Assembly: GCA_963662155.1 (NCBI GenBank)
Contig: OY759275.1
Coordinates: forward strand, 1,130,001 to 1,194,000
Reading direction: 5' to 3'
Source of the DNA: Lamellibrachia columna
Lineage: Eukaryota > Annelida > Polychaeta > Sabellida > Siboglinidae
Length of the DNA stretch: 64,000 nucleotides
Part shown: positions 49,301-52,269 of the stretch, in pieces
Layout: each line of letters opens with the position of its first letter
Position numbering within the stretch: the stretch's first letter is position 1
Translations under genes and position numbers: made by a program
The notes under the pieces: generated by a model
Told to the model about the DNA's origin: nothing
What the model saw: the letters and a program-made list of their open reading frames with translations, nothing else
Databases searched by the model: none

Positions 49301-50463
49301 TTGTTCTAACACTCCCTCCTAGTGGAGCTACTTGTTCTAACACTCCCTCCTAGTGGAGCTACTTGTTCTAACACTACTTCCTAGTGGAGCTACTTGTTCT
49401 AACACTACTTCCCAGTGGAGCTACTTGTTCTAACACTCCCTCCTAGTGGAGCTACTTGTTCTAACACTCCCTCCTAGTGGAGCTACTTGTTCTAACACTC
49501 CCTCCTGGTGGACCTACTTGTTTTAACACTACTTCCTAGTGGAGCTACTTGTTCTAACACTCCCTCCTGGTGGAGCTACTTGTTCTAACACTCCCTCCTA
49601 GTGGAGCTACTTGTTCTAACACTCCCTCCTAGTGGAGCTACTTGTTCTAACACTCCCTCCTGGTGGACCGACTTGTTTTAACACTACTTCCTAGTGGAGC
49701 TACTTGTTCTAACACTCCCTCCTGGTGGAGCTACTTGTTCTAACACTCCCTCCTAGTGGAGCTACTTGTTCTAACACTCCCTCCTAGTGGAGCTACTTGT
49801 TCTAACACTCCCTCCTGGTGGACCGACTTGTTTTAACACTACTTTCTAGTGGAGCTACTTGTTCTAACACTCCCTCCTAGTGGAGCTACTTGTTCTAACA
49901 CTCCCTCCTAGTGGAGCTACTTGTTCTAACACTCCCTCCTGGTGGACCTACTTGTTTTAACACTACTTCCTAGTGGAGCTACTTGTTCTAACACTCCCTC
50001 CTGGTGGACCTACTTGTTCTATCACTCCCTCCTAGTGGAGCTACTTGTTCTAACTCTCCCTCCTAGTGGACCTACTTGTTCTAACACTCCCTCCTGGTGG
50101 ACCTACTTGTTCTAACACTCCCTCCTGGTGGACCTACTTGTTCTAACATTCCCTCCTAGTGGAGCTACTTGTTCTAACACTCCCTCATGGTGGACCTACT
50201 TTCAGGTTTGTTGGGTCCAGCAGTGGCTTTGATGTGTTGAACTTGATGTTGAAAGGCCTGCCCTCCGTGTAGCGGAACTGTGAAGTGGAAGTCAGTGGCA
50301 GCTGATCCCCATTGAGGAGTCTCTGGAGCACAGTGACGGCCTCGCTGAAGAAACCAAGTTCTGTCAGAGCACGCACACGCATGATTCGACCGTCAACCGT
50401 CCTCTGAAGGTCACGACACACAGAGGTCGTGAAATACTGGTACAAGGTCAACAACGGCAGCAC
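16179..50463 (-). CDS. CFAP54: CFAP54-like gene, C-terminal 19 exons (5' part outside window)
   Basis: The segments 50200-50463, 46551-46702, 44063-44199, 43678-43842, 39922-40078, 38393-38580, 34843-35018, 32863-33051, 32186-32358, 31642-31763, 31395-31503, 30340-30493, 29197-29494, 27597-27722, 26465-27007, 23369-23519, 19167-19320, 18074-18286 and 16179-16307 join in phase through AG acceptors and GT donors to 1199 codons plus TAG. The product is helical and soluble-looking, with no signal peptide or membrane segment. Blocks such as ALTELGFFSEAVTVLQRLL, LALLIGHSAVTSLKVGANAD and ESDLCIQWYRPSLDEYN read to me as the C-terminal part of CFAP54. That protein is about 3000 residues in animals and is needed for the C1d projection of the motile-cilium central apparatus. 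The family call is from memory, not a search; another large CFAP is the alternative. The exon chain itself is much surer than the name. Introns are loaded with minisatellites. Confidence 0.72.
16385..16595. repeat. 15 bp minisatellite containing donor-like motifs
   Basis: About 14 copies of acatgtcttacctag. On the gene strand each reads CTAG|GTAAGA, a near-consensus 5' splice site, 75 nt before the E19 acceptor. Confidence 0.93.
16596..17139. other. Intron 18 unique sequence with small repeats
   Basis: Mostly unique AT-rich intron. A 14 bp gtgggcgtgcctgc repeat (~4 copies) lies at 16860-16915, and three copies of a gtaatagtgtaa-type 14 bp unit lie at 17100-17140. Confidence 0.6.
17140..18067. 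repeat. 41 bp minisatellite seeded by the E18 donor, ~22 copies
   Basis: The gene-strand unit contains AACATATCCAG followed by gtaactcacagtcac. The authentic junction is AACATATCCAG|gtaagtcacagtcac, with the same flanks. Every unit thus carries the last 11 exon bases plus a donor whose fifth intron base is C instead of G. Confidence 0.93.
18074..18286 (-). CDS. CFAP54: CFAP54-like exon E18
   Basis: 71 codons, phase 0 on both sides. It starts VLLGQCMSDVLKLLRVVSAS and ends with a Gly/Thr-rich stretch, GNAGTTEEHIQ. The acceptor is tttgtgttgcag and the donor is ATCCAG|gtaagt. The donor with 11 exon bases is the seed of the 41 bp array at 17140-18067. Confidence 0.82.
18287..18495. other. Intron 17 start with ctatgattacaat-like short repeats
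   Basis: Short irregular repeats around gatctatgattac and gattaggacctgtg. No other feature seen. Confidence 0.5.
18496..19166. repeat. 33 bp minisatellite seeded by the E17 donor, ~20 copies
   Basis: The gene-strand unit is CAACTTGAG|gtgagtcagtg plus gcacttgactcaa. The authentic exon end is GAACAACTTGAG|gtgagtcag. The unit is 11 codons and stays open in the exon frame (LEVSQWHLTQQ) to 18480. Confidence 0.93.
19167..19320 (-). CDS. CFAP54: CFAP54-like exon E17
   Basis: 154 nt (1 + 51 codons). It reads LTVLKQRAEITLEEMVKKEP, then a Ser/Lys-rich segment, ending SPKLKRDEQLE. The acceptor is ccactgcag and the donor is CTTGAG|gtgagt. The reading frame stays open across the adjoining 33 bp array to 18480, so downstream copies of the donor could lengthen this exon in 11-codon steps. 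Confidence 0.82.
19445..20983. repeat. 53 bp minisatellite, ~29 copies
   Basis: The unit starts tttgggtgactgtgttcacc and ends cattcagctcgacaaag. Units are very homogeneous, with alternatives gattgtg or gactgtg and cattcagc or cattgagc. It lies in intron 16, ~125 nt upstream of the E17 acceptor, without splice-site sequence. Confidence 0.95.
21068..21167 (+). mobile_element. CR1-like LINE RT scrap
   Basis: Encodes KVNNDGDKQHLQ and LVKWSEKWQMLFNL with disruptions, matching the sequence after FADDTKLF in the LINE at 14337-15552 (there 15100-15190 on the other strand). It is cut off exactly where the 58/53 bp array begins. Confidence 0.7.
21168..23054. repeat. 58/53 bp minisatellite, ~35 copies
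   Basis: Two subfamilies. The left ~7 units are 58 bp and carry agacactccaagtggtcag. The rest are ~53 bp with agatgcgtggtcag. The core is gaccattagctgacatagta. LINE scraps in opposite orientation flank both ends. Confidence 0.93.
23055..23215 (-). mobile_element. CR1-like LINE 3' end remnant
   Basis: Diverged match to 14420-14580 (gagtc..aacaa, tatgtgtcacc, gataatttattccattcatttat), i.e. the C-terminal end and 3' UTR of the same LINE family on the minus strand. Confidence 0.65.
23216..23368. repeat. ~65 bp duplication next to E16
   Basis: A sequence with atgaaatgttatgccaatga and gataaacagacaaacacctg occurs twice (from about 23247 and 23308), just downstream of the E16 donor in intron 16. 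Confidence 0.8.
23369..23519 (-). CDS. CFAP54: CFAP54-like exon E16
   Basis: 151 nt (2 + 49 codons + 2). It reads GSSMKHDVTDHIISPDKQVM, then LLFATSKKPDRTTSSMMWVS and QTQLVDLHD plus AG. The acceptor is gctgttgacag and the donor is GACAG|gtaata. The acceptor and ~40 exon bases recur in each 75 bp unit of the array at 23520-24712. The copies encode a variant, MKLDVMDHVI, followed by a stop. Confidence 0.82.
23520..24712. repeat. 75 bp minisatellite seeded by the E16 acceptor, ~16 copies
   Basis: Each gene-strand unit contains gctgttgacag|TTGGCAGTA, continuing as GTATGAAACTTGACGTGATG. The authentic acceptor and exon start are gctgttgacag|TTGGCAGTA and GTATGAAACATGATGTCACA. Reading a unit in the exon frame meets TAG after ~16 codons. 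Long plus-strand frames (445 and 414 codons) are repeat shadows. Confidence 0.93.
24713..24901. other. Intron 15 unique sequence
   Basis: Short unique stretch between two arrays, with aaacctagtc twice. No feature recognised. Confidence 0.4.
24902..25425. repeat. 46 bp minisatellite, ~11 copies
   Basis: The unit is acatgtttagatagcaaggc plus cctcagtccaggtagtag and gtggttac. Two units have internal deletions joining ccaggt to gtttag. Confidence 0.92.
25426..25789. other. Intron 15 unique AT-rich sequence
   Basis: No repeat, RNA or coding signal recognised. Confidence 0.4.
25790..26464. repeat. 37 bp minisatellite seeded by the E15 donor, ~18 copies
   Basis: The gene-strand unit is caacattcagcctccgcagc then catcag|gtgggtcatat. 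The last 26 bases of E15 are the same sequence. Units alternate gtgggt and gtaggt donors. All three frames are open, giving a 409-codon frame continuous with E15, but 37 is not a multiple of three. Confidence 0.94.
26465..27007 (-). CDS. CFAP54: CFAP54-like exon E15 (largest)
   Basis: 543 nt (2 + 180 codons + 1). It reads YQSILQRLCATSTLSVSSSG, then FISHVQCNVGINENVVRNVL, LHSFLTQYLPIYANDCTAIY, and ends LLAIAESDLCIQWYRPSLDE plus YNIQPPQPS and G. The acceptor is atgttgctag and the donor is CCATCAG|gtgggt. Both borders are repeated: the acceptor in three ~29 bp copies (27008-27090), and the donor with 26 exon bases in the 37 bp array at 25790-26464. Confidence 0.85.
27008..27090. repeat. 29 bp tandem of the E15 acceptor, 3 copies
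   Basis: cctagcaacataaacatcca recurs at 27007, 27036 and 27065. Each gene-strand copy has gttgctag followed by GTTACATG; the authentic acceptor is gttgctag|GCTACC. Confidence 0.85.
27091..27596. other. Intron 14, unique
   Basis: Unique AT-rich intron plus a gtacatg-rich stretch at 27540-27590. Nothing else seen. Confidence 0.4.
27597..27722 (-). CDS. CFAP54: CFAP54-like exon E14
   Basis: 126 nt (2 + 41 codons + 1). It reads DIEEELAPLVDSLEPPPVET and ends TAMQDISWIHVL plus G. The acceptor is atcattgacag and the donor is CCTTG|gtatgt. Its borders are free of arrays, although two LINE fragments and a 23 bp array fill the intron to its right. Confidence 0.8.
27783..28060 (+). mobile_element. LINE RT C-terminal fragment
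   Basis: Across frameshifts it reads AGIDTQHLINKYTSVV, then YIQRRAIRIIFQDKLYTEAI and PMLPDRREKLCRTLF, the post-RT tail of a Jockey/CR1-like LINE. The codons for KLCRTLF are the start of the 23 bp array that follows. Confidence 0.7.
28040..28378. repeat. 23 bp minisatellite, ~15 copies
   Basis: The unit is gttatgtagaacactattca plus taa, seeded in LINE coding sequence. Variants are gttgtg, gttagg and cgtaag. Confidence 0.93.
28379..28830 (+). mobile_element. Second LINE RT C-terminal fragment
   Basis: An open 112-codon frame reads IKRTLGPCKPEVKQTAYNML then IRPKLEYSSPIWNPHTFSQV and LERVQHSAARFVKNYYR. This is the standard tail after the RT palm of CR1/Jockey LINEs (YSSPIWNP, QHSAARFV). It is a different family from the fragment left of the array. 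Confidence 0.82.
28831..29196. other. Intron 13, unique
   Basis: Unique sequence with three copies of cttcccactt at 29125-29150 next to the E13 donor. No other feature. Confidence 0.45.
29197..29494 (-). CDS. CFAP54: CFAP54-like exon E13
   Basis: 298 nt (99 codons + 1). It starts ASSSNRTRGSTPTTRSIDGD, then a highly charged helix with NEREIERESERKAAWAAVR and LALLIGHSAVTSLKVGANAD, ending KKRIYK. The acceptor is ttatgcag and the donor is CAAAA|gtaggt. The acceptor and first 52 exon bases are tandemly repeated upstream (29495-29990). Confidence 0.8.
29495..29990. repeat. ~74 bp minisatellite seeded by the E13 acceptor, ~7 copies
   Basis: The gene-strand unit is (ttgta)n tgcag|GCTTCATCCAGC continuing through CGCTCCATTG, i.e. 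acceptor plus the first 52 bases of E13. The number of attgt pentamers in the pyrimidine tract varies between copies. Confidence 0.94.
29991..30169. other. Intron 12 AT-rich sequence
   Basis: The fading end of the E13 array, then (aataat)-rich sequence. No feature recognised. Confidence 0.4.
30170..30328 (-). mobile_element. CR1-like LINE C-terminal scrap next to the E12 donor
   Basis: The minus strand resembles 14640-14770 of the LINE copy (ECGLTTLETRRLRG, then Q/NIEIF..GYE). It ends ~12 nt from the E12 donor. Confidence 0.65.
30340..30493 (-). CDS. CFAP54: CFAP54-like exon E12
   Basis: 154 nt (1 + 51 codons). It reads LIRQAYLELAILYMSSSGMI and ends with the basic AKAKRHRSR. The acceptor is gcattgtag and the donor is GTCGC|gtatgt. 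It is squeezed between repeats: a 54 bp array begins within ~10 nt upstream of the acceptor, and a minus-strand LINE remnant ends ~12 nt past the donor. Confidence 0.8.
30501..30780. repeat. 54 bp minisatellite abutting the E12 acceptor, 5 copies
   Basis: The unit is aatggtcatctattgacttc plus acatgatctagatggctgta and ttagaatgaataca. Copies are almost identical. The gene strand contains ttctaatacag in each unit, resembling a branch point or acceptor. It starts within ~10 nt of the true acceptor. Confidence 0.93.
30823..31064. repeat. ~8 bp GTGGCAC(G/T) minisatellite
   Basis: About 30 irregular copies. Neighbouring cactgtg and cacagtg motifs are mutually complementary. Confidence 0.88.
31085..31325. 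repeat. 40 bp minisatellite derived from a SINE B-box region, 6 copies
   Basis: The unit is gagtccctgaccagcaggtg plus gacttgaaccctgtataaat. On the minus strand each copy has ggttcaagtcc, a tRNA B box, matching the adjoining SINE-like sequence. Confidence 0.9.
31255..31365 (-). mobile_element. tRNA-derived SINE fragment
   Basis: On the minus strand an A-box-like tagctcagaggt is followed ~30 nt later by the B-box-like ggttcaagtcc. The spacing lacks an anticodon arm, so it is a degenerate tRNA-type promoter and not a tRNA gene. Confidence 0.6.
31395..31503 (-). CDS. CFAP54: CFAP54-like exon E11
   Basis: 109 nt (2 + 35 codons + 2). It reads KLQRKLYHHGKGHQRLVAET and ends KVSLAHEHDL plus GG. The acceptor is attttttcag and the donor is CTGGG|gtaagg. 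It joins E12 as HEHDLG then LIRQAYLELAIL, a smooth helix continuation. Confidence 0.78.
31642..31763 (-). CDS. CFAP54: CFAP54-like exon E10
   Basis: 122 nt (1 + 40 codons + 1). It reads HEDPATVWSRPLGVLATAEE and ends VEAEILLNM plus G. The acceptor is gatctatgcag and the donor is CATGG|gtaagt. The longest open frame over this exon is a different, unspliced frame. Phase with E9 and E11 selects this one. Confidence 0.77.
31764..32185. other. Intron 9, unique
   Basis: No array and no recognisable element. A rare array-free intron of this gene. Confidence 0.5.
32186..32358 (-). CDS. CFAP54: CFAP54-like exon E9
   Basis: 173 nt (57 codons + 2). It starts LEEHGEKIEHRYGNAQEHD and ends RKTALTISD plus AG. 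The middle reads NIYLPHLSYLVQVKLRIGHA, a typical amphipathic helix pair. The acceptor is cttgtgtcatag and the donor is GACAG|gtcagt. No ATG-initiated reading frame longer than 60 codons covers it, so it is visible only from splicing and phase. Confidence 0.77.
32359..32862. other. Intron 8, unique AT-rich
   Basis: No array and no recognisable element, apart from a short atcaaattaag direct duplication near 32590. Confidence 0.5.
32863..33051 (-). CDS. CFAP54: CFAP54-like exon E8
   Basis: 63 codons exactly, phase 0 on both sides. It starts DILKVLAGVCQLSTRGQLLQ and ends EYIDAQQQLLRQ. The acceptor is ctccacattacag and the donor is CGGCAG|gtgagt. No array touches this exon. Confidence 0.82.
33052..33285. 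other. Intron 7 right-hand unique part
   Basis: Short unique stretch between the E8 acceptor and the 49 bp array. Nothing recognised. Confidence 0.4.
33286..34798. repeat. 49 bp minisatellite, ~31 copies in three blocks
   Basis: The core is ggtgtcagcacccagtggtg. Blocks differ: gaggcacactgttgagccag with agtttg (33286-33840), gaggcaaattgctaagttag with agtgcg (33840-34370), and gaggcccactgctaagccag (34380-34800, mixed). Confidence 0.94.
34843..35018 (-). CDS. CFAP54: CFAP54-like exon E7
   Basis: 176 nt (2 + 58 codons). It starts EESKVKQELGDVRKYCEEG and ends DGAPVDDMKTALD, and is acidic and helical. The acceptor is gttgtgtccag and the donor is CTGGAC|gtgagt. The acceptor and the first ~30 exon bases are repeated ~25 times upstream in the 66 bp array at 35022-36690. 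Confidence 0.8.
35022..36690. repeat. 66 bp minisatellite seeded by the E7 acceptor, ~25 copies
   Basis: The gene-strand unit is ttgtgttgtgtccag|CGGAA continuing GAGAGCAAG and GGGAGTTGGGAGACGTG. The E7 start is the same to GGAGTTGGGAGACGTG. In copies the next codon is TGA, so use of a distal copy would truncate. A 660 bp block (10 units) is duplicated with offset 660. Plus-strand frames of 613-643 codons are repeat shadows. Confidence 0.94.
36700..36965 (-). mobile_element. SINE-like dispersed element
   Basis: Contains a minus-strand B-box-like ggttcgaaacc near 36932 and a tail with taggcgctttacac and tatacagcgcagtgtcc, sequence styles I associate with invertebrate tRNA-SINE families. Ends were not defined by target duplications. 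Confidence 0.45.
37008..37185. repeat. 22 bp and 20 bp short tandems
   Basis: Three copies of cactgtgtcttggtccacag (37011-37065), then four perfect copies of tttgaccattatctgtttac (37097-37180). Confidence 0.9.
37225..37820. repeat. 34 bp hairpin minisatellite, ~17 copies
   Basis: The unit is atgtaatcttatgggtgtaa plus ctgatacacccatc. Each unit has atgggtgta and tacacccat, a perfect 9 bp inverted repeat around a 5 nt loop; some units read gtt and lose one pair. Confidence 0.93.
37880..38238. repeat. ~30 bp minisatellite, ~12 copies
   Basis: The unit is gtcgatattcataaagagag plus aacagtcaag, with 24-33 bp length variants. It lies 150 nt downstream of the E6 donor. Confidence 0.9.
38393..38580 (-). 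CDS. CFAP54: CFAP54-like exon E6
   Basis: 188 nt (1 + 62 codons + 1). It encodes TSSLKKVHLMTEASPVTEAS, an acidic linker, then LDAQLWLQCKHALVNSMVGE and ends GMGFVK. The acceptor is ccctgtcaccag and the donor is AAAG|gtacga. The phase-1 G plus CG from E7 gives Ala. Confidence 0.78.
38581..38944. other. Intron 5, right of E6
   Basis: Unique, then irregular gggtttgtttacaccca-like repeats at 38830-38930. Confidence 0.5.
38945..39912. repeat. 51 bp minisatellite abutting the E5 donor, ~19 copies
   Basis: The unit is acattgtggccaacccccta plus agcattgacccacctcttac and tggtagacatg. The distal nine units are nearly identical; those close to the exon are diverged. Distal units contain gene-strand ACCA|GTAAGAGG. 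Confidence 0.94.
39922..40078 (-). CDS. CFAP54: CFAP54-like exon E5
   Basis: 157 nt (2 + 51 codons + 2). It encodes VGAVSAAELELVILSRLDL and a basic helical stretch ending NVFRQ plus AA. The acceptor is gtcctgtag and the donor is CAGAA|gtgtga. A gtctac donor 8 nt further on would break phase with E6, so gtgtga is chosen. The 51 bp array at 38945-39912 starts about 9 nt after the donor. Confidence 0.75.
40137..40400. repeat. 30 bp minisatellite, ~9 copies
   Basis: The unit is cactaccgcatctctccatt plus ggcttcctgt, 60 nt upstream of the E5 acceptor. Confidence 0.93.
40505..41592. repeat. 29 bp minisatellite, ~37 copies
   Basis: The unit is caagtttctgctgcaccaac plus cagacctgt, almost perfect for ~30 units. 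The gene strand has gttggtgcag, close to gttggtgcag within the first bases of E5, so a junction origin is possible but unproven. Confidence 0.95.
41593..42155. other. Intron 4 unique block with orphan open frame
   Basis: A plus-strand frame without ATG runs from ~41595 to 41792 (GKNWRFVHDAKSRVNPP, then GMLIRANDCFDSM). It looks protein-like, but I cannot assign it to a family. It may be a transposon remnant. Confidence 0.35.
42156..43426. repeat. 39 bp minisatellite, ~32 copies
   Basis: The unit is cagtgtattcatccatctat plus tgaccttggttatcctcct, 13 codons. A 5-unit (195 bp) block repeats three times from 42174, followed by a 2-unit (78 bp) alternation. Long frames on both strands (448, 443 and 331 codons) follow from the periodicity. 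Confidence 0.94.
43678..43842 (-). CDS. CFAP54: CFAP54-like exon E4
   Basis: 165 nt (2 + 54 codons + 1). It encodes TEAGGSGVKRCSKCF, then KKPLTLDVVKGIMLAAADL and VIIENANAGG. The acceptor is gtgtctacag and the donor is GGAG|gtacga. Both borders are free of tandem repeats, unlike many other exons of the gene. Confidence 0.78.
43843..44062. other. Intron 3, unique
   Basis: Short array-free intron. Nothing recognised. Confidence 0.5.
44063..44199 (-). CDS. CFAP54: CFAP54-like exon E3
   Basis: 137 nt (1 + 45 codons + 1). It encodes APGHTLIIEPHHPPPAPGG followed by a Ser/Lys-rich stretch ending KLDAEE, so it is likely a disordered linker. The acceptor is cctgtttcag and the donor is GGAAG|gtttgt. 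The 24 bp array at 44225-45490 begins about 25 nt upstream of the acceptor. Confidence 0.75.
44225..45492. repeat. 24 bp minisatellite, ~53 copies
   Basis: The unit is catctacaacccatctctcc plus ctcc, with gttaacc and caacc variants. It starts ~25 nt upstream of the E3 acceptor; purine-rich on the gene strand. Confidence 0.95.
45500..46345. repeat. 60 bp minisatellite, ~14 copies
   Basis: The unit is catgatgaccttgtcatgat plus gtaaacaacagttccattgc and cactggatgtgccattctgta. Well conserved. Confidence 0.94.
46495..46550. repeat. Two-copy duplication of the E2 donor region
   Basis: 46501-46530 (gatgtcattgaggactggca) is a diverged copy of the E2 3' end at 46552-46580 (gatgtcactgaagactggca). The copy's donor position reads atatgt instead of gtacgt. 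Confidence 0.8.
46551..46702 (-). CDS. CFAP54: CFAP54-like exon E2
   Basis: 152 nt, phase 0 in, phase 2 out. It starts VLENLVVRQVSTKLSALYG and ends VLPVFSDI plus AC, which the first T of E3 completes to Thr. The acceptor is catgtttcag and the donor is ATCAC|gtacgt. Just 3' of the donor, 46501-46530 is a second, diverged copy of the exon end. Confidence 0.8.
46800..47415. repeat. 55 bp minisatellite, ~11 copies
   Basis: The unit is tgtgacaatcatctcatcat plus ttcctccgtcacatgacaac and tgtattgtggttagc, with a second form attttattagt. Confidence 0.93.
47416..47934. other. Intron 1 unique block with LINE scrap
   Basis: Unique intron sequence holding the LINE remnant at 47495-47680. No coding exon recognised. 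Confidence 0.45.
47495..47680 (-). mobile_element. CR1-like LINE 3' scrap
   Basis: Diverged match to 14430-14580 (catttacacaatctgtagat, ttccactc, tcatcctctatgcgaa), the LINE C-terminus and UTR on the minus strand. Confidence 0.6.
47935..50199. repeat. 31 bp minisatellite reaching the E1 donor, ~73 copies
   Basis: The unit is tagtggagctacttgttcta plus acactccctcc. On the gene strand units read ACAA|GTAGCTCCAC or ACAA|GTAGGTCCAC; the authentic E1 donor is GAAA|gtaggtccacc. The last unit runs into the exon without a break. Confidence 0.95.
50200..50463 (-). CDS. CFAP54: CFAP54-like exon E1
   Basis: 88 codons, phase 0 in and out, starting VLPLLTLYQYF and ending LLDPTNLK. It carries the conserved-looking helical block RALTELGFFSEAVTVLQRLL. 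The acceptor is tgcctccag and the donor is AAA|gtaggt. The reading frame runs open further upstream, but the acceptor defines the start. The donor touches the 31 bp array at 47935-50199, whose units repeat the gtaggt or gtagct motif. No earlier exon was found to the right within the window. Confidence 0.8.
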
Positions 50464-50504
50464 CTGGAGGCAGATGTTTAACAAGAGTGTCAAACCAACT
50501 CAAT

Positions 50505-51050
50505 CATATATGCGATAATGATAATATTAGACATCATATATGTGATAATGATAATATTAGACATCATATATGTGATAATGATAATATTAGACATCATATA
50601 TGCGATAATGATAATATTAGACATCATATATGTGATAATGATAATATTATACATCATATATGTGATAATGATAATATTAGACATCATATATGTGATAATG
50701 ATAATATTAGACATCATATATGCGATAATGATAACATTAGACATCATATATGCAATAATGATAATATTAGACATCATATATGCGATAATGATAATATTAG
50801 ACATCATATATGTGATAATGATAATATTATACATCATATATGTGATAATGATAATATTATACATCATATATGTGATAATGATAATATTAGACATCATATA
50901 TGTGATAATGATAATATTATACATCATATATGTGATAATGATAATATTAGACATCATATATGTGATAATGATAATATTAGACATCATATATGCAATAATG
51001 ATAAAATTAGACATCATATATGCAATAATGATAATATCAGACATCATATA
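50505..51050. repeat. 30 bp minisatellite, ~18 copies
   Basis: The unit is atcatatatgtgataatgat plus aatattagac, ~40 nt upstream of the E1 acceptor. Ten-codon periodicity gives open frames in several phases. Confidence 0.95.
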
Positions 51051-51055
51051 CTGAA

Positions 51056-51378
51056 AAAATAATAGGCTGTTGAGATTATAATGTGAAAACTTGACATAAA
51101 ACAAGTTAAATCAAAACTGAATAAAACCGTAGGTGTAGAGAAAGAAATATAATCAATGTGTCAACAAAGTATTATTTAATAATAATAGCACTTCATTAGT
51201 GACTAATTTCTTTGGAATCCGAGCCCAGAGGCACAACTAACGACCGGTGTGAAGTACAGTGTTATGAATGGGATGTGCAGATAGCATCACCAGGCTGAGG
51301 GACTACTGAGAGTTTAGGGAGGAATTTTAATTTTAACTAAAATACATCTTAAGATTTTTGCAGAAGTAGCTACAGCTT
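51056..51378. other. Upstream intron, unique
   Basis: No repeat, splice-bounded frame or element recognised. Confidence 0.4.
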
Positions 51379-51858
51379 CAGATGATTATAGTGTGTTCCA
51401 GATTGAGGGTGTACAGAGAAAGCTCACTAGCCCAGGTTGAGCTTACTTTTAGGAACAAAAGGTTGTTGTGAGACAGATGATTATAGTGTGTTCCAGATTG
51501 AGGGTGTACAGAGAAACTCACTAGCCCAGGTTGAGCTTACTTTTAGGAACAAAAGGTTGTTGTGAGACAGATGATTATAGTGTGTTCCAGATTGAGGGTG
51601 TACAGAGAAACTCACTAGCCCAGGTTGAGCTTACTTTTAGGAACAAAAGGTTGTTGTGAGACAGATGATTATAGTGTGTTCCAGATTGAGGGTGTACAGA
51701 GAAAGCTCACTAGCCCAGGTTGAGCTTACTTTTAGGAACAAAAGGTTGTTGTGAGACAGATGATTATAGTGTGTTCCAGATTGAGGGTGTACAGAGAAAG
51801 CTCACTAGCCCAGGTTGAGCTTACTTTTAGGAACAAAAGGTTGTTGTGAGACAGATGA
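51379..51858. repeat. 94/95 bp tandem, 5 copies
   Basis: The unit starts agatgattatagtgtgttcc and ends ggttgttgtgagac. Copies are almost identical, differing by aagctc or aactc. Confidence 0.94.
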
Positions 51859-52125
51859 TCTCAGCTGCTGGGCATATTTGAAAGATGCAGGAGACTAGCT
51901 AAGTATGGTGGTTATTGTGTAGATAGAGCACAATATGTAATAATAATGATAATGTTTATTTCCAATATAGAAAATAGAGAGAATACATGGTAGATGCAAT
52001 TATTTACAATGTCACAAAAATGGGTATACTTAATTTCTTATGTATTTATATACACCTGTACAATTGCTTAGTATTAGTAAGTATGTGATATACCATATAT
52101 ATTATTATACACATTTGGTAGTGAA

Positions 52126-52211
<86 letters not shown>

Positions 52212-52269
52212 CTTACATAAATTATGTTTACAATACAGTATTTAAATGTCTAGTGTCACCAGTGATATT
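51859..52269. repeat. AT-rich segment with (TA)n at 52127-52208
   Basis: Unique AT-rich DNA, then ~41 perfect TA dinucleotides, then unique sequence into the 62 bp array. Confidence 0.9.
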
